Assembly (NCBI RefSeq): GCF_023898315.1
Contig: NC_064614.1
Location: 501,162,109-501,226,108 of the forward strand
Length of the DNA: 64,000 nt
Direction: 5' to 3'
Origin: Schistocerca nitens
Taxonomy: Eukaryota; Arthropoda; Insecta; Orthoptera; Acrididae
Both the position numbers and the translations under genes were made by a program. Below the pieces are notes generated by a model. That model was given only the letters and a program-made list of their open reading frames with translations, searched no databases and had not been told where the DNA came from. Positions within the stretch are counted from its first letter, which is position 1; each line of letters opens with the position of its first letter. Of this stretch, positions 29,080-39,449 are shown one piece after another.

Positions 29080-32031
29080 TCAGTTGGTTTTACTAAGAAA
29101 TTCATCAATGGAGTAGAAGGAGTTGGCCACCAATAAATCCTTTAGGCTTCTCTTAAACTGAATTTCGTTGGTTGTTAAGATTTTTATGGCTACTGGCAAG
29201 TTATTGAAAATGTGTGTTCCTGAATAATGCACACCTTTTTGTACAAGACTAAGTGACTTTAAATCCTTGTGAAGATTATTCTTATTTCTAGTATTGATTC
29301 CATGAATTGAGCTGTTGGTTTGAAAAAGTGATATATTTTTAATGACAAATTTCATTAAGGAATAAATATATTGGGAAGCAGTAGTTAGTATCCCTAGTTC
29401 CCTAAACAGGCTTCTGCAGGATGTTCTTGAGTTCACACCACAGATAACTCTCACTGCACGTTTTTGTGCCCGGAAAACTTTAGCTTGGCTTGATGAATTA
29501 CCCCAAAAAATAATCCCATATGACATTATGGAATGAAAGTAAGCATAGTATGCCAGCTTTTTCATTTTTATATCCCCTATGTCTGACAAAATTCGCATTG
29601 CAAACAGAGATTTGTTAAGACGCTTCAGCAGTTCTGTGGTGTGCTCCTCCCAGTTGAATTTATTATCAAGCTGTAATCCCAAGAATTTAACACTGTCCAC
29701 TTCTTCTATCTTCTTGTCATCGTATGTTAGACATATATTCTTGGGACACCCCTTACAAGTTCTGAACTGCATGTAGTGTGTTTTTTCAAAGTTTAGTGAC
29801 AAAGAATTGGCTAGGAACCAGTGATTAATGTCCACAAATATTTTATTGGCTGATCTTTCTAAGACTACATTTGACTTGCTATTTATTGCAATGTTTGTGT
29901 CATCGGCAAACAAAACAAAATTGGCATCTGGTAATGTTACTGATGAAAGGTCATTGATATACACAAGAAATAGTAAGGGCCCCAAAATGGAACCTTGTGG
30001 GACCCCACATGTAATTAGTTCCCAGTTGGATGAGGCCTGATAGCTTGATACATGTCTCTTTCCTAATAACACCCTTTGTTTCCTGCCAGAGATATAAGAT
30101 TTGAACCATTTTGCAGCATTTCCTGTTATACTATAATATTCTAGTTTACTTAAAAGGATATTGTGATTTACACAGTCAAATGCCTTTGACAGATCACAAA
30201 ATATACCAGTTGCCTGCAATTTTTTGTCTAATGAATTAAGCACATTTTCACTGTAAGTGTAGATAGCCTTCTCAATATCAGAACCTTTTAGAAATCCAAA
30301 CTGTGACTTTGACAGTATGTTATTTGAGATAAGATGGTTATAAAGACGACTGTACATTACTTTTTCGAAAATTTTTGAGAATGCTGGCAACAGTGAAATT
30401 GGACGGAAATTTGATGCTATTTCTTTATCTCCCTTCTTAAACAGTGGCTTAACTTCAGCATATTTCAGCCATTCAGGAAATATTCCACTAATAAACGACT
30501 GGTTACACAGATAGCTTAATATGTTACTTAGCTCAGAATCACATTCTTTAATTAACTTTGTTGATATTTCATCATACCCACTAGATGTTTTTGATTTTAA
30601 AGATTTTATGATGGACATTATTTCTGTTGGGGTAGTGAGGGTCAAATTCATATTAAGGAAGTTACTTGAAATGTCTGGTCTAAGGTAATCCATAGCAGCA
30701 TCTACCGAACCTGACAACCCCATCTTGTCAGTAACAGTTATAAAATGTTTGTTAAAAAGTTCTGCAACACTATACACATCTGTCACCAATGTATCATTTA
30801 CTCTTAATGCTATTTGTTCCTCTTCATGCCTGGTTCTACCGGTCTCCTCCTTCACTATATCCCATATTGTCTTTATTTTGTTATCTGATATGACTATCTT
30901 TTCCTTGTAATATATTTGCTTTGACATCCGTATTACAGTCTTTAATATTTTGCAGTATTTCTTATAATGTGCTATAGCATCAACATTGGAAATGTTTCGG
31001 AGTGACAGATACAGTTTTCTTTTTGTTTTACAAGATACCCCTATTCCTCGAGTAATCCATGGCTTCTTTGTAGACTTTGCTCTAACCTTGGTAAGTTTTG
31101 GGGGAAAGCAGTGTTCGAATAAGGTAAGCACTTTATTAGCAAAAATGTTATATTTTTCATTCATGCCATGAACGCTGTAAACATCAGTCCAGTGAATGTC
31201 TCTGAGGAGTGTCCTAAAATAATCAATTTTTGGCTTACTGATTACCCTTTTGAGCTCAGATTTAACAGATTTTATATCCTGTTCAGTATTAACATTTAAC
31301 AGAAGGAACTGCATGTCATGGTCTGAGAGGCCATTGACTATTGGTTTTGTAATATAATTTTGTTCATTGGACTTTTCTATAAAGATATTATCAATGGCTG
31401 TTTGTGAGCAAGTGGCTATCCTAGTGGGGAACTTTACTGTGGGAATTAAGTTGAATGATAGTGTTACTAACTCAAACAAGTTCTTATAGGGAGAGTCTTT
31501 AAGGAAATCTACATTGAAATCACCAGCAACCACTATTTCTTTGTTTTTGGTTGTTAAATGGGCCAGTACAGCTTCAAGGTGGTTGACAAACAGATTAAAG
31601 TTACCTGCAGGTGCTCGATATACACTTAATATTATGAAGGATTTTTTGTGAAATTCTAATTCTGTTGCACATGCTTCCATATGCTGTTCTAGGCAAAATT
31701 TATGAATGTCTATGTTCTTAAATTTATGACAGTTCCTGATGAATGTGGCAACTCCTCCTTTCTCCATTTCTGATCTACAAAAGTGAGATGCTAACCTAAA
31801 CCCTGTAACACTTAAAAGTTCTATACCAGTGGTCACATGATGTTCAGAGAGGCAGATTATGTCAGCTGGGTTTGAAGACTCTAATTCATCTATGCAGATA
31901 GTTAATTCATTAATTTTATTTCTCAGTCCTCGAATATTTTGATGCAATAAAGATAGCTGACATTTCTCATTGACTGAGTGAAGATTGGGTGGAGTTAAAA
32001 TATCTGCTGACAGTTGAAAATTCTTAACCAA
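29080..32031 (-). CDS. CR1 ORF2: endonuclease-reverse transcriptase, intact, 983 residues
   Basis: The start Met at 32031 is preceded by an in-frame stop two codons upstream. The N-terminal AP-endonuclease (about residues 25-250) has LLHQNIRGLRNKI, IICLSEHH, KGGVATFIR, VVAGDFNVDFL, IDNIFI and LSDHDMQFL. The reverse transcriptase (about 470-740) has TSSGYDEISTKLIK, FRPISLLPAFSKIFE, SQFGFLKGS, GIFCDLSKAFDCVNHNIL, CGVPQGSILGPLLFLVYIND and the catalytic FVLFADDTNI. The C-terminal region has VKFLGLQLD and SYGIIFWGN. The full length is normal for CR1 ORF2. It would nick target DNA and prime reverse transcription. No stop or frameshift is present. I assign CR1 mainly from ORF1; Jockey is the alternative. 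Confidence 0.93.
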   Translation of the reverse strand: MVKNFQLSADILTPPNLHSVNEKCQLSLLHQNIRGLRNKINELTICIDELESSNPADIICLSEHHVTTGIELLSVTGFRLASHFCRSEMEKGGVATFIRNCHKFKNIDIHKFCLEQHMEACATELEFHKKSFIILSVYRAPAGNFNLFVNHLEAVLAHLTTKNKEIVVAGDFNVDFLKDSPYKNLFELVTLSFNLIPTVKFPTRIATCSQTAIDNIFIEKSNEQNYITKPIVNGLSDHDMQFLLLNVNTEQDIKSVKSELKRVISKPKIDYFRTLLRDIHWTDVYSVHGMNEKYNIFANKVLTLFEHCFPPKLTKVRAKSTKKPWITRGIGVSCKTKRKLYLSLRNISNVDAIAHYKKYCKILKTVIRMSKQIYYKEKIVISDNKIKTIWDIVKEETGRTRHEEEQIALRVNDTLVTDVYSVAELFNKHFITVTDKMGLSGSVDAAMDYLRPDISSNFLNMNLTLTTPTEIMSIIKSLKSKTSSGYDEISTKLIKECDSELSNILSYLCNQSFISGIFPEWLKYAEVKPLFKKGDKEIASNFRPISLLPAFSKIFEKVMYSRLYNHLISNNILSKSQFGFLKGSDIEKAIYTYSENVLNSLDKKLQATGIFCDLSKAFDCVNHNILLSKLEYYSITGNAAKWFKSYISGRKQRVLLGKRHVSSYQASSNWELITCGVPQGSILGPLLFLVYINDLSSVTLPDANFVLFADDTNIAINSKSNVVLERSANKIFVDINHWFLANSLSLNFEKTHYMQFRTCKGCPKNICLTYDDKKIEEVDSVKFLGLQLDNKFNWEEHTTELLKRLNKSLFAMRILSDIGDIKMKKLAYYAYFHSIMSYGIIFWGNSSSQAKVFRAQKRAVRVICGVNSRTSCRSLFRELGILTTASQYIYSLMKFVIKNISLFQTNSSIHGINTRNKNNLHKDLKSLSLVQKGVHYSGTHIFNNLPVAIKILTTNEIQFKRSLKDLLVANSFYSIDEFLSKTN

Positions 32032-32144
32032 TGGCTGTTTATGCTGATGTAATAAGCTGGAATTATGTTTTTTGATTTCTTTCTCAAACTGAAGATTTGT
32101 CTCAGTTCTAACCTCTCTTAAAATTTGCTTTCTTTCTGTCCTCC

Positions 32145-33173
32145 CTACCCTAAAAAAGGGTCTTTTCTGAAACCTATAACCACTGGTATTTTACCACTCA
32201 TGATAGTGCCTCCCCCCTTTAACTTTCCTGCTATTTCCCCAGCCAATTTACCCTTCCCCTTCCTGTTGAGGTGAAGGCCATGCCTAGTATAATCCCACCT
32301 ACTGAGAGAATCAACAGGAACCACACCAATTTGTGACCCCGCACCCGACATGAGCAGCCGTTCCAGCTCCAAATTAACTCTCTTGACAGAAGAGTTCAAA
32401 TGAGGTCGGTCATGGCGCCCAAGAACAGATACAAACTCAACACTAGTATGCTTCGATGCTGACGCAATCTTCGCCAGGTCACACTCTATACTGTACCCAG
32501 GATCTCTGTCAATACTGTTACCTGCCCCACCCACTATAACCACGGTGTCTTCCTTAGTGAAATCTTTGCAAAGTGATCCTAAATCCTCTGTCACCTGCTC
32601 CAGACCAGCACTAGGTTTAAAAAAATTGGTGACCTGGTATTCTGATCCTAGTTCATCCTGCAAAAGTTGGCCAACACCTCTTCCATGGGAACTACCTAAC
32701 AACAACACTTTCTTTCTCTTTACTGATTTCCCTACATTCTTACTTTTCAATTTGCTGCTGAAAGTTTGTTGTGCCCTGTCTACACCTGCAACTGCTTGAG
32801 GCTCACCAGCTTCTAACTGAAGCAACAGGTCAAATCTATTTTCCACATTCACCATAAAGCTGTCAGACAAAGTTCTAGGCCTGTTCCTCCTGTTGCCTGT
32901 TGCCACTTCCCACCTCTCTTTACCCTTCTCCCTCCTTAACCTGTCAAGATCTCCCCTGGCCTTGTCTAACTCAGCCTGAAGGGCGGCAATTTTCCCCTCC
33001 TGTTCTAGTATCTTCCTATCTCTACTACAAATCCTACAAAACCACTGATGAGTCTCATTTACTTCCCCTATTCCCACGCCACTACAGTCACCCACATGGA
33101 AAAAACTACAGCACCCATCACACCAAAGCCCCGACCTAACAATTCTACGGCAAGTCAAGCACTTTTCACTCAT
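32145..33173 (-). CDS. CR1 ORF1: PHD finger + coiled coil + SGNH hydrolase-like domain, intact, 342 residues
   Basis: Residues ~5-50 form a PHD-type zinc finger, with CLTCRRIV, WCDGCCSFFHVGDC and WFCRIC supplying the Cys/His pattern. Residues ~53-85 are a heptad-like charged helix (KIAALQAELDKARGDLDRL). From ~150 on there is an SGNH/GDSL-esterase fold. It shows nucleophile block VLLLGSSHGRGVG, glycine and asparagine blocks in VVIVGGAGNS, and the catalytic Asp-His block DYTRHGLHLNRKGKGKLA near the C-terminus. ORF1 proteins of CR1-like elements with esterase and PHD domains are known. They bind nucleic acid or lipid, and their exact role is unsettled. It lies 113 bp upstream of ORF2, in the usual order. 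Confidence 0.9.
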   Translation of the reverse strand: MSEKCLTCRRIVRSGLWCDGCCSFFHVGDCSGVGIGEVNETHQWFCRICSRDRKILEQEGKIAALQAELDKARGDLDRLRREKGKERWEVATGNRRNRPRTLSDSFMVNVENRFDLLLQLEAGEPQAVAGVDRAQQTFSSKLKSKNVGKSVKRKKVLLLGSSHGRGVGQLLQDELGSEYQVTNFFKPSAGLEQVTEDLGSLCKDFTKEDTVVIVGGAGNSIDRDPGYSIECDLAKIASASKHTSVEFVSVLGRHDRPHLNSSVKRVNLELERLLMSGAGSQIGVVPVDSLSRWDYTRHGLHLNRKGKGKLAGEIAGKLKGGGTIMSGKIPVVIGFRKDPFLG

Positions 33174-33986
33174 GATAAACGTAATATTTTATTAAGAATA
33201 AGTCAGTTAAATTACAGATAAACACGAAAATATGGTTACACAAATTTGGCCTATACGCAACTGTTTACGCGACTGTGTGTAAACAAAAACAAAAGTGCAA
33301 AGTTTCTGAAACAACAACTTAAACTTTACGCTACTTTCCGGAAATGCTAGTTAAATAATGAAGAGGTACGCTAAGTTAAATTGCTGGAGAGAGCAAGGAA
33401 CAACTAAACGAAATTCTATAGATTTGCTTCAGCAGAACGTAAACAGAAAATACGACTGTACGGTCTTTTCGTGTTTTCTGCTATATTATGTAAAGAAAAA
33501 TGAAACCTTTAATGGTAGACTTAAACGGCACACTAATACACTTATTTACCACGTATTCAGTACTAATCTATATGTTTTATAATCTAAAATGACTTATCTT
33601 TACGAGAACACCAAAACTCGCGCTAGTCGCCTGGCTGCAGGGCTGCCAACCTGATCAAGTGGGGATACGCCGAAGAAGAGCCCTGCCAATGTGGAGGAAA
33701 ACAAACCGTGACACACCTGCTGACCTGTCCATCTTTGCTGACCCCATGCACTTTCCAAGACCTGTGGTTGGCCAACGACGCTGCAGTGAAGTGTGCCGAA
33801 CACTGGAGAGAGATATGAGCCTCGCTTTAGACAATAATGACGACTTACAATATGTGAAGATCATGAATGTATATATGAATGTATAACTATCATTTACTTG
33901 TATCTGTAATCTAGTATATATAGCGTATTAATTAATTACAGATGTAGCTCAGACACGATTAAATAAATAAATAAAACTTTCAGATT

Positions 33987-36146
33987 TAGAGACAATCACC
34001 TAAAACACCAAAAACCGACACGTATAAGATTAAATTCATTTAGGATTCATAGCAGTCTGTCTTTTAGTATCATTAGGAATTATTACTGAAGTTCACTAAA
34101 TGGCAGAAAAATTTATTTAGATTTTTTATGATTAAAAACGTTCATTATTTTTCATTTTCGTAACACAGAATTCAGAAAGGATTAATATTTATTTAATAAC
34201 TATTTGTTTTGTTGTGTGAATAAATGAGAATGAGTGAGAGTGTATATGTGGGACATACGTAAAGATTCAATATTATCTGATGTTAAACATTACGTAACTA
34301 TATCATGGGATAGTGTGAAGCAAGCAGTTGCAATGAAAGCTGCAATTTCCCAACCTTGCTGATGACGTATGTCCAAGGGTACTTGCTTTTGTAAGAAGGC
34401 AGCCAGAACAGCCATTTGCAGAGTAATGATTTTCTAAAGTCATTTCAAGATTAGTTTTCTTTTCGTTTGGTTTTGTTAAACATTTTTTTAAGACTTGCAC
34501 GATGAAGTGACGTAAATGCATCTGTGAATATTGATAGGCGTAGGACAGTTTTGGCGCGAGATAGAAATCGAAGGATTGTTTTGATTGTCTGGTTATTTTG
34601 ATTTAACAATCAGAGTTAAGCATTTCCCGCGCTCTATCACGTAGTTATAGGCCCTGGAAGGAACGGCAGCGGGTCAGTCATTGGCTAGCTATCGGGAGTA
34701 CAGGTTATGTTGGACTTGTCTACGTTATGAGTAAAATGAAGAAGTTAATGGTATTTCGCGTCCGGATGGTATTGCCGCGAAAGGAGATGCATTTACGGAC
34801 AAGACTTCTGGGAATTTGAGATTGGAGAAGTGTTTAGTTGGAAATATAAACGCTTGTGAACTTTTGGCCTTTGTAGAATTGCACGTGTCATGTTTCATAT
34901 TCATCTATGGAATAGTTGGCGAGCAGTTTCTTTATTAGAAATCCACTGAAAAAAAGACCGAATGTGAAATTGTAGCAGAGCATCGACTGTAGATCACGTA
35001 ATAATTCTGGCCGGGCTTAAGTACATTTCTGGCTGTCTCGTCAGTACTGTGCCTGGGTTGTATGAACTGTGAGCTGAGGAGATTGATATTAGTCGTTTAA
35101 ATAAATACGGGCTGATGGCTAATATTTTTAATTTTGAATCTAAAGAAATAAAGAACGTGTTGTGGAATTTTGACATTTTTTCTAAAAGAATGAAGCAATC
35201 GCCCTCCTCCCGAAAATAGTTATAAGATATTACAGGATAGCTTGCTACCAGAGTTTAGGCGGGCTTTGCAAACGTAAGTATTGACGATGTTTTTCTTCAA
35301 CGCTGCTTTTAACATCGTCTGAACAGCATCTACGTATGCAGAGAATCGGGCTGGTGACCAGACGCCGTACTGAGGTAGGTGGAACTTTTGTAGTGCACAG
35401 TACGACGAAAGACAGTGGTCAAACAATTACGTAACGCAACGCGACTTTTAACCCGTGTCGCCGCAAGACGTCGCTAAAAATACTGTCCATGAGTGAGAAA
35501 GCAGTTGATTCCGTTGTGGCAAAACATTGGTTCAACAAAAAACAAAACATGTGCTGACAAGAAGCCGCTAGTAACCACCAGTTTACAAAATTCCTGACAC
35601 ATTAAATATTTTCTTTCCTCAAAATGTTACACTCGCTGGCCCTGATACAGATGCAAGACCTTCTCACCTGCCGCAGGCTAATCGTGTGTGTGTGTATGTG
35701 TTTTGTTACCTTTAGCTTTATCCCTACAGTTACTTATTGCGAAAATGTTTTGCATCCCAAGCTGTCACTTTGCTGAGAACTTTATTTTTAAGAATATTTT
35801 TACTACGCACAAGCTTACGTCAAGAAGCAGCCTTGTTGCAGCTTAGTTGACATAAATAATATATACTCCACGTCTTTGATATTGTAGGCAAAACATAGAA
35901 AAAACGTTGGGTCAAACCTGTGTACGCACAACTCTACATAGCAGAGTATTACTTGCATCTACCTACAGAAATTGGTATGAGTTCAAACTCTGTCCTAGGG
36001 AAGGACAATTTTACGCTTGCGTTATCTTAGGTTGTTACAAATACCTCCACAAGTGACCTGTGGCTGTAAATACATTGGTTTACATTATTTTACCATGTTA
36101 TTTTGTGTTCTCATTAAGCTGTTCTGTTTTCTGTCCTTCTACGGGA
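33987..36146. other. 2.2 kb with no recognisable gene or element
   Basis: AT-rich sequence with short open frames only. No transposase, RT or SINE motif was seen on either strand. Confidence 0.5.
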
Positions 36147-36160
36147 CCACATGGTTTACA

Positions 36161-36374
36161 AATGGGCTCAAATGGCTCTGAGCACTATGGGACTTAACAG
36201 CTATGGTCATCAGTCCCCTAGAACTTAGAACTACTTAAACCTAACTAACCTAAGGACAGCACACAACACCCAGCCATCACGAGGCAGAGAAAATCCCTGA
36301 CCCCGCCGGGAATCGAACCCGGGAACCCGGGCGTGGGAAGCGAGAACGCTACCGCACGACCACGAGATGCGGGC
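36161..36374 (-). mobile_element. SINE-B copy, full length, 14-bp duplication
   Basis: The best copy of SINE-B. The head starts GCCCGCATCTCGTGGTCGTG, with A-box-like GTGGTCGTGCGGTAGCG and B box GGGTTCGATTCCC, then GTCAGGGATTTTCTCTGCC. From TGTCCTTAGG onward it has the same body and end as SINE-A. The duplication CCACATGGTTTACA is perfect (36147-36160 and 36375-36388). The head resembles a tRNA with an enlarged anticodon/variable region and is not a functional tRNA gene. Confidence 0.95.
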
Positions 36375-36611
36375 CCACATGGTTTACACTTGTGACTGTT
36401 ATGCCTTACTCCATGACAACCTACCAGAGTGGTTCTCATTTTAACATGAAGCCAATGTTTACGAATAAATAATTAACATGGATTTCCAGTGCAATGTATG
36501 GTTACAGCCTTGTTATCATATTATTATACAGTATATACTACACACCACCAGTAACTGGTTCCCCAGTTGTGCACTATAGTGGTTGTGTGGTGATATGTGT
36601 TACGGTTATGT

Positions 36612-36800
36612 CCTCCTCCGTAGCGCAGCGGCAGCGTTACCGCCTACCACCCAAGGGGACATGGATATTGTATGTTCACATCATCATTTTCATCATCACT
36701 GACACGCAAGTCGCCGAAGTGACGTCAGCTGAAAAGACTTGTCAATACGGCGGTCGAAACCCGAAGGGGATATCCCGGCCGATAAATGCCATATGATCAT
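36612..36800 (+). mobile_element. SINE-D copy (tRNA-like head, internally shortened)
   Basis: The head is TCCTCCGTAGCGCAGCGGCA with an A-box-like GTAGCGCAGCGG. The B box is lost after ACCACCCAAGGGGAC. The body ACACGCAAGTCGCCGAAGTG is shared with SINE-C, and the end is GGGGATATCCCGGCCGATAA. No confident target duplication was found. Confidence 0.65.
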
Positions 36801-37068
36801 TTCGTTTCATTTGTTATTGTTATGGAGATATGAGCACCTGAAATGATCGGCAACACATTTGGGTGATCACCAAGGCATTTTCTGTCTCATGAATGTATTT
36901 TGCGAGGATAGAAATTCGATATCGTTCTATCATGTTCTAGAGCTTTATGAACATTCTCGAATGTTATCGAATGTTCTACAACGTTCTACAATAAAACTTG
37001 GAAATAGCACTTATTGTACTGATTCAATCTCTGGCAAAATCTTCTTAAGTGATGTGTAGTGCAACAGA
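36801..37068. other. No recognisable feature
   Basis: About 270 bases ahead of the Tc1. It includes several GTTCTA/ATGTTCT near-repeats around 36930-36990. Nothing more was identified. Confidence 0.4.
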
Positions 37069-37100
37069 CACTATATGATCAAAAGTATTCGGACATGTGG

Positions 37101-37298
37101 CCGGCCGAAGTGGCCATGCGGTTAAAGGCGCTGCAGTCTGGAACCGCAAGACCGCTACGGTCGCAGGTTCGAATCCTGCCTCGGGCATGGATGTTTGTGC
37201 TGTCCTTAGGTTAGTTAGGTTTAACTAGTTCTAAGTTCTAGGGGACTAATGACCTCAGCAGTTAAGTCCCATAGTGCTCAGAGCCATTTGAACCATTT
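37101..37298 (+). mobile_element. SINE-A copy, GTTAAAGGCG subfamily, 14-bp duplication
   Basis: The duplication ATTCGGACATGTGG lies at 37087-37100 and 37299-37312. The head has GCGGTTAAAGGCGCTGCAGT and the body GGTTTAACTAGTTCTAAG, differences shared only with the copy at 40309-40504. It is inserted in the Tc1 terminal repeat. Confidence 0.95.
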
Positions 37299-37349
37299 AT
37301 TCGGACATGTGGCTGAAAATGACTTCCAAGTTTGTGGCGCCCTCCATCG

Positions 37350-38270
37350 GTAATGCTGTGATACGTCTGTACGCGAGATTTCCAAACTCCTAAATGTCCC
37401 TAGGTCCACTGTGTCCTATGTGACAGTGAAGTGGAAACGTGAAGGGACACGTACAGCACAAAAGCGTACACGCCGATCACGTATGTTGGCTGACAGAGAC
37501 CGCCGGCAGTAGAAGAGTGTCGTAATTTGTAATAGGCAGACATCTTTCCAGACCATCACACCGGAATTTCAGACTGCACCAGGATCCATTGCAAGTACTC
37601 TGACAGTTAGGTGGGAGGTGAGAAAACTTGGATTTCATGGTCGAGCGGCTGCTCTTAAGCCACATATCACGCCGGTAAATGCCAAACGACGCCTCGCTTG
37701 GTGTAAGAAGCGTAAACATTTAACGATTGAACAGTGGAAAAACGTTGTTGGGAGTGACGAACTACGATACACAATGCGGTGATCCGATGGCAGGTTGTGG
37801 GTATGGTGAATGCCCAGTGAACGTCATCTGCTAACGTGTGTAGTGCCAACAGTAAAACTCGGAGGCGGTGGTGTTATGGTGTGGTCGTGTTTCTCATGGA
37901 AGGAGCTTGCACCCCTTGTTGTTTCGCGTGGCATTATCATAGCACAGGTTTACATTAATGTTTTAAGCATCTTCTTGCTTCCCACTGTTGAAGAGCAATT
38001 CGGGCATGGCGATTGCATCTTTCAACACGATCGAGCACCTGTTCATAATGCACGGCCTGTGGCGGAGTGGTTACACGACAACAACATCCCTGTAATGGAC
38101 TGGCCTGCACAGAGTCCTGACCTGAATCCTATAGAACACCTTAGGGATGTTTTGGAACGCCGACTTCATGCCAGGCCTCACCGACCGACATCGATACCTC
38201 TCCTCAGTGCAGCACTGCGTGAAGAATGGGTTGCCATTCCCCGAGAACCTTCCAGCACCTGATTGAACGT
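37350..38270 (+). pseudogene. Tc1-like transposase (DD34E), three or more nonsense codons
   Basis: Readable almost throughout in one frame: VREISKLLNVPRSTVSYVTV (HTH), RRSRMLADRDRRQ, then a stop; ALKPHITPVNAKRRLAWCKK; WKNVVGSDELRYTMR with the first catalytic Asp and then a stop; GGGGVMVWSCFSW; CIFQHDRAPVHNAR with the second Asp; DWPAQSPDLNPIEHLRDVLE with the catalytic Glu 34 residues on. In WSDESRW the Trp is Gly here, and EHLW is EHLR. The first ~60 residues are missing or shifted. The longest clean stretch is 37810-38262. Confidence 0.88.
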
Positions 38271-38429
38271 ATGCCTGCAAGAGTGGAACCTGTCACCAAG
38301 GATAAGTGTGGGCCAACACCATACTGAATTCCAGCATTACAGATGGAGGCCGCCACGAACTTGTAAGTCAATATCAGCCAGGTGACTGGATAATTTTGAT
38401 CACATAGTGTATTAGCTGTAAACAGAGAG

Positions 38430-38870
38430 GGCAGACAATCATTCTGCTCTGGGTGCATCGGCTATAATGAGGAAGTTGACGTATTAGCGAAGCAAGCTGC
38501 ACCTACAGCAACTGTTCCCAATGTGAAATTACCGGATACAGACTACTTACGTGAAGTCAAGAGCCACGGAAAACAGCAATGGCAAGAAATGTGGAATGTG
38601 TCCCAAAACACGAACGGTAAGTATTATGCGGAATTACTAGGGATACCTCTGTCGTATCTTACGTTCCAAGGAATAACTAACAATTTGACCCGATGAGCAC
38701 AATGCACAACAGTGAGTAAATAAGCAACAGAGAAGATAAGAAACCGAAAATGACATTTGCCTACAATGCAAGTAAGGGAGCAAATGACACATTGGATCAG
38801 ATATTGGCAACAACACATGCAAAAGGAAAACAACCGCTGGCCGACGATCATCTGCTACAATATTATTGAC
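38430..38870 (+). pseudogene. LINE C-terminal fragment with RNase H-like end
   Basis: In the plus strand a frame reads IGYNEEVDVLAKQAAPTATV, matching the G-N-E-x-A-D-x-L-A-K-x-A end of RNase H domains carried by some LINE ORF2 proteins. It is followed by VKLPDTDYLREVKSHGKQQW and QEMWNVSQNTNGKYYAEL. Stops then accumulate. No RT part is present. An alternative source is any RNase H-bearing retroelement, but the following W...W linker favours a LINE. Confidence 0.5.
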
Positions 38871-38974
38871 ACTCCTGTCTACAATGCTTTTGTGCAGCGG
38901 AGAAAAATAAATCCAGGGTGGGAAAAATGTTCTTTATAAAGAGAAGAATATTTCTCAATCAATTGGGAAGACTG

Positions 38975-39196
38975 CCCCCCCCCCCCCCCCACACACACAC
39001 AACGATGCTAATGAAATACACACATTTCATACAGAACACTAACTAATCACTACTGGTTACTTCTGCATAGGCGCGATTCAGTGTCACATATAATGTTACC
39101 ATAATCACAGATATCGGTTTACATTATAGTGCTCGGTATGAAATGTGTGTATTTCATTAGCATCTTTGTGTGTGTGTGTGGGGGGGGGGGGGGGGG
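38975..39196. repeat. Near-perfect inverted repeat with C16/G17 and CA/TG tracts
   Basis: The left arm 38975-39032 is a C16 tract, a CA run, then GATGCTAATGAAATACACAC and ATTTCATAC. The right arm 39136-39196 is its reverse complement with one or two mismatches and slightly longer simple tracts. The spacer is 103 bp. This is a strong hairpin. The simple tracts at matching positions in both arms suggest that one arm was copied from the other. Confidence 0.92.
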
Positions 39197-39449
39197 TTCG
39201 TGTTGTTATCATGTGTGATGAAATAAGAAATAAAACTGCCAGACCCATGATTGGGGATCCAAACACATCAAGAGAGAATGCTGTACAAGGAACGGGAAGT
39301 AAACTGACCAATTGTTGTGGCAGTTTGGCAATGGAGAATGGTTCGGGCGTGACGTTGAGCGCTTAATCCAGGAAACCAGCACCAATGTGTAAAGTGTCAA
39401 CTATCAGGTAATTTTAATCGGACTATAGAAAAATGTCGCCACGGAATAA

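Larger units (their letters stand above)
28656..33600 (-). mobile_element. CR1-clade LINE, both ORFs intact, inserted antisense in another LINE
   Basis: Reading on the minus strand: 5' UTR (~33600-33174), ORF1 (33173-32145), a 113-bp gap, ORF2 (32031-29080), and a ~420-bp 3' UTR ending in repeated TAATC units at 28657-28686. The 3' UTR also holds a (CA)n run at 28989-29015. No target duplication was found, which fits CR1 elements. The ORF1 architecture (PHD finger plus SGNH esterase) is one described for CR1-like elements. Neither ORF is damaged, so the element is young and possibly active. Confidence 0.87.
25773..33975 (+). mobile_element. Non-LTR retrotransposon, full-length, split by a CR1 element
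   Basis: The 11-bp ACTTTCAGATT lies just before (25762-25772) and just after (33976-33986) this 8.2-kb stretch. It marks a single LINE whose 3' end is an (AAAT)n tail at 33959-33975. The element starts GGGGGACAAGGAAGG. It has a ~110-bp 5' leader and one long ORF with no separate ORF1. The antisense CR1 at 28656-33600 interrupts it near the C-terminus. The clade is uncertain (I, Jockey or Nimb group are candidates). Confidence 0.82.
37069..38409 (+). mobile_element. Tc1-like transposon, third family, holding a SINE in its left terminal repeat
   Basis: Left terminal repeat CACTATATGATCAAAAGTAT, right terminal repeat the inverse of CACTATGTGATCAAAATTAT. TA follows at 38410-38411. The same terminal sequence reappears at 43874. 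Without the SINE the element is ~1.13 kb. Confidence 0.88.

Noticed and set aside
25773..33975. Two independent LINE fragments flanking the CR1 rather than one element
   Set aside because: The matching 11-bp duplication at the outer ends and the expected C-terminal knuckle after the insertion favour one element, although the exact junction remains unclear.
36300..36374. Possible tRNA gene (A-box and B-box-like sequence)
   Set aside because: It is the head of a SINE-B copy with target duplications. The acceptor stem does not pair and the anticodon arm is enlarged. The same holds for all other tRNA-like heads in the window.
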